Part shown: piece after piece, positions 1-6,601 of the stretch | How the letters are laid out: each line of letters starts with the position of its first letter | How positions within the stretch are numbered: position 1 is the first letter of the stretch | Assembly: GCA_030044455.1 (NCBI GenBank) | Contig: JASHVU010000413.1 | Span: 1-6,601 of the forward strand | From: Acidobacteriaceae bacterium | GTDB taxonomy: Bacteria > Acidobacteriota > Terriglobia > Terriglobales > Acidobacteriaceae | DNA: 6,601 nucleotides | Reading direction: 5' to 3' | The notes under the pieces: generated by a model | Told to the model about the DNA's origin: nothing | What the model saw: the letters and a program-made list of their open reading frames with translations, nothing else | Database searches by the model: none | Position numbers and translations under genes: made by a program

Positions 1-465
1 TTCGCGAATCGATCCGGGAAAGTACATGCCGTGGCAGCGCAAACAGTCTTCCATCATGCGCCGTTGGGAGTTGTGCGTAGCATTGGTGAAGATTTGCGCG
101 TAAGTAGCACTGTGTGGACCGGCAGCCCACGAAGCATACTCGTGTCGATGGCAGCGCTGGCAGCTCGTGTTCATCGCCAGAACGTCGATCTGCCGAAGCC
201 GGATGGTCTCAGGCCAGCGATGGGTGAGATGCACCCAGGTGTGGCGCAGCTTGACGCCTGGACCGGCCTCGTGGCACTCCATGCAGCCCAAACTGCGGTG
301 CGGGGAGTCGTGCACGTAGCTGACATACGAGCTCATCTCGTGGCAGCTTGCGCAGCCCTGGCCGCGCTCTGAGGTGTAATACGCCGACGCGCCAAAGACG
401 CCGGCGAAGCCGAGCACCACCAGCAAACCCGCGGCGATTCCAGCCAGCTTGAGCACGCGCATCAT
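1..465 (-). CDS. Membrane-anchored tetrahaem cytochrome c, NapC/NrfH-like (3' end outside window)
   Basis: Likely electron-transfer subunit of the dehydrogenase encoded just upstream. It would pass electrons between the periplasmic FAD subunit and the quinone pool or another carrier. The 155 visible residues begin with a short basic stretch and one hydrophobic helix (about residues 4-30), which looks like an uncleaved membrane anchor. Four CxxCH haem-binding motifs follow: CASCH (38-42), CMECH (61-65), CQRCH (102-106) and CLRCH (141-145). The first continues as CxxCHxM (Met44), the arrangement known for haem 1 of NrfH. Many other histidines (52, 56, 75, 79, 82, 108, 118, 131) could be distal ligands. 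The ATG at 465 overlaps the stop of the oxidoreductase gene as ATGA, and a second ATG follows directly. The reading frame runs off the left edge, so more haems are possible. The haem protein call is certain; the NapC/NrfH subtype is a judgement from motif layout. Confidence 0.9.
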   Translation of the reverse strand, partial: MMRVLKLAGIAAGLLVVLGFAGVFGASAYYTSERGQGCASCHEMSSYVSYVHDSPHRSLGCMECHEAGPGVKLRHTWVHLTHRWPETIRLRQIDVLAMNTSCQRCHRHEYASWAAGPHSATYAQIFTNATHNSQRRMMEDCLRCHGMYFPGSIRE

Positions 466-2114
466 GACTTGAGTCCCGTACCTTTCCAGCTTTGAACCAG
501 CGACGCGGAAGCCATGTACGCAACGGCCATGATGGTGAGTACCGGATTGAAGCCGCCATTGTTCACGTGCACGCTGCCGTCGATGACGAAGACATTGTCG
601 ACGTCATGGATGCGGCAGTTACGGTCAACCACGGAACCCTTGGGATCGTTGCCCATGCGGCAGGTGCCGGCCTGATGCTGTCCGGCCGAGACGCCCGTGG
701 CCTTGTTTGAGAGCTTGACAGTGGTGATGGCGCCAGCCTCTTTGAGCCACGCTTGGGCGCGCTGCGCCTGCACCTCGCCAATATCAAAGGTGTGCGGATG
801 AACATTGCCCGAGATGCGCGCCACCGGCATTCCCCATTTGTCGCGCACAGTTGGATCGAGCGTGACTCGAGCATCGGCCGTGGGAATCTGTTGCGTAGGC
901 CCGAAGACCTGGATATTGCGCTTGTAAGCTGCGCGCATGGCTTGTTTATGGCCGAGTCCCCAACGGGGTGAAGCTGACGGGAGCCGATCGATCATATGAA
1001 TCGGCAAGCGGATGAATTCGTTTGCCAGCATACCGCCGCCACAGAGGCCTGAAGTACCGTGGTTATAGTCGCTGATGGCGATGCTGCCGCCCGGGCCGAC
1101 GTCGTCGTAGGTGTCGTAATCGAAAAATCCCACCGCGCCGGTGTAATGGTGACCTTGCAGGTTACGACCTACCATGTCATATCGGTTGCCTATGCCGTTG
1201 GGAAAAAGACGGCTCTTCGAATTCAGCAACAGACGTGCCGACTCGATGGCGCAAGCCGAGACTACCACCACGTCGCAGGGTTGCTCCTGCAAGTGGCCGC
1301 TTGCGTCAAAGTAGGCAACGCCGCGGGCGCGACCGCGATCGTCGGTAAGGACCTCTTTGGCCATGCACTCGGTGCGCAATTCGCAGTTGCCGCTGGCCAG
1401 CGCCGTGGGAATGACCGTGTTTTGTGAGCCGTTCTTGGCATCCACCTCGCAGGCAAAGCCAACGCACCAGCGGCAGCGCATGCAGGGCCCGCGACCATTG
1501 TAGGGAACGCTGTTGCGCGCCATCGGGATGTGAAACGGATGCAGGCCGAGGCGTTTCGCAGCGGGCTCGAGAATATAGAACTCGCGATTTGGCGCGAGCG
1601 GCGGCATGGGCAACGGGTGGCGGCGCGGACCGTGGAAGGGAGTGCCGGAATAATCGCCCGAAACGCCGATCTCGTATTCAGCCTTTTCGTAAAAGGGCTC
1701 AAGATCGTCATAGGTGATGGGCCAGTCCTCAAGCGAGCTCCCCGCCGGCGCGCCGTAGGTGGAACGCATGCGGAAGTCCTGAGGCATATAACGCCAGGCC
1801 TGAGCGCCGTAACTGAGTGTTCCGCCGCCCACGCAGGCCGCGTTGTTCTGGTACCCTCCTTCGCTGGGCAGCCAGGTGCGCATTGCGCCTGAGGCATCGA
1901 CCGACACGCGCGGATTTCCCTCATCTGCGGGCCCAAAGGCATTGCCGAGCATGGTGGTGCGCTGGTTGCGCAGATCGTCTTTGCGGCAGTCGCTGGCCGT
2001 ATACCAGGGGCCGCGCTCGAGCAGCACAACGCTCAAGCCGGCGACCGACAATTCCTTTGCCACAATGCCGCCCGCCGCGCCGGCGCCGATCACCACTGCG
2101 TTTACGCGCTTCAT
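462..2114 (-). CDS. GMC-family FAD-dependent oxidoreductase, catalytic subunit of a three-part sugar/alcohol dehydrogenase
   Basis: Flavoprotein of 550 residues, within the usual size for the large subunit of gluconate, sorbitol, fructose or glucoside 3-dehydrogenases. The N-terminus carries the Rossmann FAD motif GAGAAG (10-15) and the acidic LLERG end of strand 2 (Glu33). A GMC-type glycine stretch, VGGGT, is at 95-99. The C-terminal half has HQAGTCRMG (His480) and GGFNPVLT (Asn523). Their 43-residue spacing matches the catalytic His/Asn pair of choline oxidase, so these are the probable catalytic residues. Cysteines 211, 214, 217 and 222 form CxxCxxCx4C, in the region where FAD glucose/fructose dehydrogenases bind a 3Fe-4S cluster, so they may be cluster ligands. 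No signal peptide is present. In this family export depends on the Tat signal of the small subunit, encoded immediately upstream with a 4-base overlap. The substrate cannot be told from sequence; a D-glucoside 3-dehydrogenase (LacA-like) is a real alternative to an aldose or gluconate enzyme. Confidence 0.93.
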   Translation of the reverse strand: MKRVNAVVIGAGAAGGIVAKELSVAGLSVVLLERGPWYTASDCRKDDLRNQRTTMLGNAFGPADEGNPRVSVDASGAMRTWLPSEGGYQNNAACVGGGTLSYGAQAWRYMPQDFRMRSTYGAPAGSSLEDWPITYDDLEPFYEKAEYEIGVSGDYSGTPFHGPRRHPLPMPPLAPNREFYILEPAAKRLGLHPFHIPMARNSVPYNGRGPCMRCRWCVGFACEVDAKNGSQNTVIPTALASGNCELRTECMAKEVLTDDRGRARGVAYFDASGHLQEQPCDVVVVSACAIESARLLLNSKSRLFPNGIGNRYDMVGRNLQGHHYTGAVGFFDYDTYDDVGPGGSIAISDYNHGTSGLCGGGMLANEFIRLPIHMIDRLPSASPRWGLGHKQAMRAAYKRNIQVFGPTQQIPTADARVTLDPTVRDKWGMPVARISGNVHPHTFDIGEVQAQRAQAWLKEAGAITTVKLSNKATGVSAGQHQAGTCRMGNDPKGSVVDRNCRIHDVDNVFVIDGSVHVNNGGFNPVLTIMAVAYMASASLVQSWKGTGLKS

Positions 2115-2650
2115 GAGGGCGACCCTTTCCGCAGGTCGTATTGCGCGCGTCCGCGCAGTGGCGGCTCATCCAGTCCGAGCATCCGCCAACTCACAGCATC
2201 GCGATTACCGCCATGCCGCGGCGAGCCGTAGTAGCCCTCGAGCGTATGTTCTCTGACAAGGTTAAAGAACCCGGAGTTTTGAGTTTCAAGCGCACTCACC
2301 ACCGCCATTTGCTGTTGCGTCGTGACGCTTTCAAGCCCGGCGCCGAAATGCTCCCGGCTGATACGGTCCGCCTGCTCGAGGCCGGCAGCATAAGCCTTGC
2401 GGTGACGGCGATAGTGCCGCGTGAGCTGACGGTCAATGTAGGTAAGAACACCGGCTTCAGATGCCGACGGAAATCCGTCGGCGGGAATGATCTGGTCGCA
2501 GACAGCTTTCAGAGTGGCGGCATCGGCGTCGGCCAGATTCTCCCAGCCACCGTTGTGCGACGAAAAACAGCCGGATAGGACTGCCGTTCCGGCCGCGGCG
2601 GTCGCGATCATAAAATCGCGGCGCGCGAGAATTCCCCTTTTTCCCTTCAT
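2111..2650 (-). CDS. Gluconate 2-dehydrogenase subunit 3 family protein, Tat-exported, possible lipoprotein
   Basis: Small subunit of 179 residues that in related enzymes binds the GMC flavoprotein and supplies its Tat export signal. The frame stays open upstream to 2761, but the ATG at 2650 gives a proper signal: basic n-region, twin arginine in ARRDFMIA (Arg10-Arg11), a hydrophobic AT/A/G-rich stretch, then VLSGC with Cys28 in lipobox position. The ribosome site is modest: AGGAG about 13 bases upstream, with GGGA nearer. The mature part is polar and helical, with the family-like segment LKAVCDQIIPADGFPSASEAG at about 48-68 and an aromatic C-terminal region around EGYYGSPRHGGN. It heads the operon, and its stop overlaps the start of the flavoprotein gene as ATGA. 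The lipobox would fix this subunit, and so the complex, to a membrane. If Cys28 is not lipidated the protein would be soluble or held only by its partners. Confidence 0.88.
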   Translation of the reverse strand: MKGKRGILARRDFMIATAAAGTAVLSGCFSSHNGGWENLADADAATLKAVCDQIIPADGFPSASEAGVLTYIDRQLTRHYRRHRKAYAAGLEQADRISREHFGAGLESVTTQQQMAVVSALETQNSGFFNLVREHTLEGYYGSPRHGGNRDAVSWRMLGLDEPPLRGRAQYDLRKGSPS

Positions 2651-2820
2651 GCGCGGTCCCGCACTCCTGCGAATGGAGATATCTGAACTGCGCAGGGTAG
2701 CACCGCAAGACATCGACTCGATGTGATTTGGAGCACCGGGGTGCGGGAGGCAAGACTCCATTCAGACCGCGGTGGCCACCTGTTCAGAGCCGACAGCTTG
2801 GCGGAGTCATATTTCTGAGA
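2651..2820. other. Intergenic gap upstream of the dehydrogenase operon, with short palindromes
   Basis: No credible gene lies here. The stretch separates the end of the lysR gene from the start of the dehydrogenase operon, so it should hold the operon's promoter unless lysR transcription reads through (both are on the minus strand). Short perfect palindromes are visible: CATCGACTCGATG (2711-2723), GCACCGGGGTGC (2733-2744) and GGTGGCCACC (2771-2780). A pair GACTCC/GGAGTC lies at 2754-2759 and 2803-2808. No run of T follows any of them on either strand, so none reads as an intrinsic terminator. No convincing -35/-10 pair was found; TTGCGG on the minus strand near 2706 lacks a good -10. Confidence 0.4.
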
Positions 2821-3708
2821 TCAAATCACCTCCGCACCATGATTTACGCCCAGCAATTCCGCGAGCGCGTTCACTTCTACGCTGCTGGAGCTCAGATCCT
2901 TGCGCACGAGTTGGAGCCTCACCTCTCGTGTTCCCCCGGCAGGAAGGTTCAACGTCACCAACTCGCCGCTCTCTAATTCCGGACGAATGCGATACATTGG
3001 CAACCAGCCAAAACATAGGCCGCTGCGCACCGCGCCGATTGCAGCCTCAATCGATCGCACCGGCATCACGCGCTGCGCGGGCACCCGGGGCTGATGCTTG
3101 GGCGATCCGGATGCGGTGCCTTCGATGCTGACCAGCGTGTGTCGCACCATATCGGCACGGGAGAGCTCACGCGTCAACCGAAGAAGCGGATGATCGCTTC
3201 GAGCAACGGCAATCAATCGGATCACGAGGATTGGCTTTCGAAAGAACTCGCGCGAAACCAATCCGGTAATGCAGAGCTGAACATTGTGCACCGAAAACTC
3301 GGCGTCGGCATTGAGGAAGGTGCCTTGCCTGAGCCTCGGTTGGACGTGGGGAAACCGTGCCGCAAAATTCGCGAGCGCAGAAAAAAGCCGGTCGTTGGGA
3401 AAGATGCTGTCAACCGACAACCTGACTTCAGACTCTCCGCCCGAAGCGAGAGAACTCGCTCGCTGTTCCAATTGGTGAAAGCCCGCCAGATGAGGTTCGG
3501 CGTCCGCCAGCAGAACTCGCCCTAACTCAGTCAACTGCGCCCTTCTGCCCTTGATTTCGAATAATTTGATCCCAAGCTGATCCTGCAGGCGGGTAATGGC
3601 GTAACTGATGGTGGATTGCGACCGGTTGAGCTGCTTCGCGGCCGGCGCAAACCCTCCCAGCTGGACCACAGCGTGCAGAATCTCCCATTCATCCAGCGTG
3701 GTGCGCAT
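2821..3708 (-). CDS. LysR-type transcriptional regulator
   Basis: DNA-binding regulator of 295 residues, the normal length for the family. The N-terminal winged helix-turn-helix covers about residues 5-64. The GGFAPAAKQLNRSQSTISYA region (18-37) is the HTH with recognition helix around 30-41, followed by LQDQLGIKLFE and a basic wing (KGRRAQLTELG). A linker helix (about 65-90) leads to an effector-binding domain (about 93-290), including the late segment SGLCFGWLPMYR typical of LysR C-terminal domains. The start at 3708 places the HTH at the standard distance from the N-terminus. No Shine-Dalgarno sequence precedes it, so translation may be leaderless or weak. It is divergent from the esterase genes, the classic arrangement for a LysR protein controlling its neighbour and itself. 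It could also affect the dehydrogenase operon, which lies downstream in the same direction. The effector is not recognisable. Confidence 0.95.
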   Translation of the reverse strand: MRTTLDEWEILHAVVQLGGFAPAAKQLNRSQSTISYAITRLQDQLGIKLFEIKGRRAQLTELGRVLLADAEPHLAGFHQLEQRASSLASGGESEVRLSVDSIFPNDRLFSALANFAARFPHVQPRLRQGTFLNADAEFSVHNVQLCITGLVSREFFRKPILVIRLIAVARSDHPLLRLTRELSRADMVRHTLVSIEGTASGSPKHQPRVPAQRVMPVRSIEAAIGAVRSGLCFGWLPMYRIRPELESGELVTLNLPAGGTREVRLQLVRKDLSSSSVEVNALAELLGVNHGAEVI

Positions 3709-3716
3709 ACTGGATA

Positions 3717-5055
<1,339 letters not shown>

Positions 5056-5077
5056 TTAGTTTTGGGCCGCAGCGAAT

Positions 5078-5082
5078 GGGAG
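5078..5082 (+). promoter_or_regulatory. Ribosome binding site of the second esterase
   Basis: GGGAG ends 5 bases before the ATG at 5088. It decides for that start rather than the ATG at 5076, which overlaps this element, has no site of its own, and would only put MGDH ahead of a good signal peptide. Confidence 0.7.
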
Positions 5083-5087
5083 ATCAC

Positions 5088-6191
5088 ATGATATCCAAGC
5101 AATTGCTTTTGGCAGCGGTACTTGGGGTTTCGGCTGCTGCGATGCCAGCCATTGGGCAAGTGCAGACCAGCGTTCCCCCCGTGGAACCCAACGCGAAGCT
5201 GGTAACGGTAGAACGCATCAAGGTTCATGGCAAGTCGCTGGAGGGCAACCTCGAAGGTGAAAGTGCAGACCGCGACGTGATCGTTTTTCTTCCGCCCAGC
5301 TACGCCAAAGACAAGCATCGCCGTTACCCCGTGGTTTACGCGCTGCATGGATATTCGATCGGCGCTGAGCAATGGACGCATGAGATCCACGTGCCGCAAA
5401 CGATCGAAGGCGCCTTTGCCTTGGGTTCGAAAGAGATGATTGTGGTGCTTCCCGACTCAAAGACCATCTACAACGGCTCAATGTACTCGAGCTCGGTGAC
5501 AACCGGCGACTTTGAAAACTTCATCGCGCACGACCTGGTGGAATACATTGACGCGCACTACCGGACCATCCCGGAACGAACCAGTCGCGGTCTGGCAGGT
5601 CACTCGATGGGAGGATATGGCGCGAGCCGCATTGGCATGAAGCATTCTGACGTCTTCGCTGCGCTCTACATCATGAGCCCCTGCTGCTTGTCGCCGATGG
5701 GCGGCGGCGGCCCGGCCACGAGCGATCAAATGAAAGAGCGTGCGATTGCCAACGAGAAGAAGGTTGCGGCGGCAAAGTCTCCGGCCGATCTCGCCAGCCA
5801 GTCGCCCGGCTTCGGCGCCGCCCAGTATGCAGCGGCCGCCGCGTGGGCTCCCGACCCGAAGAACCCTCCGTTGTACTTCGACCTGCCGACCAAAGACGGC
5901 GTCCCTCAGCCGGAAATCGTGGCAAAATTCACCGCCAACTCGCCTCTGGCCTTTGTCGACCAATACATCGGCAATTTGAAGCAATACAGGGCCATCTCAA
6001 TCGACGTAGGAGACCAGGATGGACTGCGTTTTGACACCATCAAGCTCCACGAGGTTTTGGACAGTTACGGAATCAAGAACGGCTTTGAAATTTACAAGGG
6101 AACGCACACCAGCGCGGTCGCCGACCGGTTCCAGAATCACGTGCTGCCATTCTTCAGTCAGAATCTCTGCTTCACTGCCGGATGCAGGTGA
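5088..6191 (+). CDS. Secreted esterase of the CE1/esterase-D-like superfamily with a large internal insertion
   Basis: Exported alpha/beta-hydrolase of 367 residues. A signal peptide (MISKQLLLAAVLGVSAAAMPAIG) is followed by a short beta-rich start (VERIKVHGKSLEGNLEGE) and no carbohydrate-binding domain, unlike the preceding esterase. Core motifs are VVYALHGYS (82-90, oxyanion region), GHSMGG (171-176, Ser173), an acidic loop VGDQDGL (Asp309 or Asp311 as triad acid) and GTH (His340). Between strands after SPCC (197-200) and about residue 286 lies an Ala/Gly/Pro-rich insertion that could form a lid over the active site. Four cysteines (199, 200, 361, 366) remain in the mature protein, the last two in CFTAGC at the extreme C-terminus, so disulphides are possible. 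It lies 32 bp after the first esterase, surely in the same operon. The family includes feruloyl and acetyl esterases and S-formylglutathione hydrolases; export and context argue for a polysaccharide ester. Confidence 0.88.
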   Translation: MISKQLLLAAVLGVSAAAMPAIGQVQTSVPPVEPNAKLVTVERIKVHGKSLEGNLEGESADRDVIVFLPPSYAKDKHRRYPVVYALHGYSIGAEQWTHEIHVPQTIEGAFALGSKEMIVVLPDSKTIYNGSMYSSSVTTGDFENFIAHDLVEYIDAHYRTIPERTSRGLAGHSMGGYGASRIGMKHSDVFAALYIMSPCCLSPMGGGGPATSDQMKERAIANEKKVAAAKSPADLASQSPGFGAAQYAAAAAWAPDPKNPPLYFDLPTKDGVPQPEIVAKFTANSPLAFVDQYIGNLKQYRAISIDVGDQDGLRFDTIKLHEVLDSYGIKNGFEIYKGTHTSAVADRFQNHVLPFFSQNLCFTAGCR

Positions 6192-6327
6192 ACAGACCCG
6201 AGCTGCGGATCTGCGGACCGCGAGAGAGCAATACTGAAATCTTGCGGAAATCAAAATCAAGTCAACACGAGAATGGCCGGCGCTCTTTACCAGCGATGCG
6301 TTGGGCCTACTCAAAGGGGACCAGCAA
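6192..6327 (+). other. Gap between the second esterase and the arabinofuranosidase gene
   Basis: No gene was found in these 136 bases. There is no hairpin followed by T residues, so readthrough from the esterases is plausible. A short tandem repeat, CTGCGGAT then CTGCGGAC, lies at 6203-6218. The AT-richer stretch at 6235-6265 (AAATCAAAATCAAG) might hold a promoter, but no -35/-10 pair stands out. Confidence 0.4.
6315..6320 (+). promoter_or_regulatory. Ribosome binding site of the arabinofuranosidase-like gene
   Basis: AGGGGA ends 7 bases before the ATG at 6328. It is a strong match at ideal spacing and supports this as the start of the gene cut by the right edge. Confidence 0.7.
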
Positions 6328-6601
6328 ATGAACACGACAAAGTCATGGCTTGCAATTCTTGCCGGTGTGGCCTTCTATCTTGGGTCAGCGGCGCGGGCTC
6401 AAAACACAGCGCCTGGAACTCCCAGCCCGATCGTCGCGAACATCGATGTGCAGCGGACTGAGCCGCCGGTTTCGAAGTACGAGTATGGCATGTTTATCGA
6501 GCATATCGGCCAGACAATGTACAGCAGCCTGTGGGCCGAAATGCTCGACGATCGCAAGTTCTACTTCCCGATCAAATCTGAGGAGCCTGCGCCGCAGGGA
6601 C
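6328..6601 (+). CDS. Secreted alpha-L-arabinofuranosidase-like glycoside hydrolase, N-terminal part (3' end outside window)
   Basis: Only the first 91 residues are visible. A clear signal peptide ends in AARA (cut after residue 24, before QNTAPG). A short linker and a beta strand (IVANIDVQR) lead to YEYGMFIEHIGQTMYSSLWA (51-70) and then EMLDDRKFYFPI (71-82). This Y-G-x-F-I-E-H-I-G segment with LWAEML.DRKFY is the conserved N-terminal signature of bacterial alpha-L-arabinofuranosidases related to GH51, whose role is to cleave terminal arabinose from arabinoxylan, arabinan or pectin side chains. The catalytic glutamates lie beyond the edge and cannot be checked. The frame was read by hand from the ATG; there is no interruption up to position 6601. 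It follows the two esterases on the same strand, which supports a hemicellulose locus. Another clan GH-A hydrolase with a similar start is the main alternative. Confidence 0.8.
   Translation, partial: MNTTKSWLAILAGVAFYLGSAARAQNTAPGTPSPIVANIDVQRTEPPVSKYEYGMFIEHIGQTMYSSLWAEMLDDRKFYFPIKSEEPAPQG

Noticed and set aside
209..559. Open frame on the minus strand overlapping the cytochrome and flavoprotein ends
   Set aside because: It is Arg/Pro-rich out-of-frame translation; the true frame here has four CxxCH motifs and an ATGA junction.
1262..2029. A 255-codon minus-strand frame inside the flavoprotein gene
   Set aside because: Composition (Arg, Ala, Pro, Cys, Thr rich) is that of a shifted frame in GC-rich DNA, and it lies fully within a gene with clear GMC motifs.
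2141..2578. Plus-strand frame opposite the small-subunit gene
   Set aside because: No recognisable motif or ribosome site; the opposite strand has a Tat signal and fits the operon.
2733..2744. GCACC-GG-GGTGC hairpin as a terminator for lysR
   Set aside because: Stem is only 5 bp with a 2-base loop and there is no T run downstream on the minus strand.
6192..6327. Terminator or promoter between the esterases and the arabinofuranosidase gene
   Set aside because: Neither a hairpin with T run nor a credible -35/-10 pair was found; TTGCGG at 6242 has no -10 at the right distance.

Overview
The window looks like a GC-rich (about 60% by eye), free-living, plant-polymer-degrading Gram-negative bacterium. 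The mix of a Tat-exported three-part FAD dehydrogenase, secreted carbohydrate esterases and an arabinofuranosidase-like enzyme resembles soil Acidobacteriota. That assignment is inferred from gene content and protein style; no marker gene is present.

Left half, minus strand (1-2650): a tight operon reads from 2650 down through the left edge. It encodes (1) a small Tat-signal subunit of the gluconate 2-dehydrogenase subunit 3 type, (2) a GMC-family FAD oxidoreductase of 550 residues, and (3) a membrane-anchored multihaem cytochrome c, cut by the edge after its fourth CxxCH. Each junction is a 4-base ATGA stop/start overlap, so the three are very probably one translationally coupled complex. 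It would oxidise a sugar or other alcohol in the periplasm and pass electrons into the respiratory chain. The cytochrome resembles the NapC/NrfH tetrahaem quinol-dehydrogenase type more than the triple-haem subunit usual in such enzymes.

Middle (2651-3873): a 170-bp gap with several short palindromes, then a LysR-type regulator on the minus strand (2821-3708), then a divergent control region. That region holds a perfect 10-bp inverted repeat with a T-N11-A core (3717-3741), sited as expected for the LysR operator. It overlaps a possible lysR -10 box and lies about 66 bp upstream of a predicted start point for the rightward genes.

Right half, plus strand (3874-6601): three exported carbohydrate-active proteins follow. 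They are a CE1-type esterase with an N-terminal CBM48/Ig-like domain, a second esterase of the same superfamily with a large insertion, and the first 91 residues of an alpha-L-arabinofuranosidase-like glycoside hydrolase. Together they suggest de-esterification (feruloyl or acetyl groups) and removal of arabinose side chains from arabinoxylan or pectin. The LysR protein is the obvious candidate regulator. Whether the leftward dehydrogenase works on a sugar released by these enzymes is a hypothesis. No RNA genes, CRISPR arrays, insertion sequences or convincing terminators were seen.
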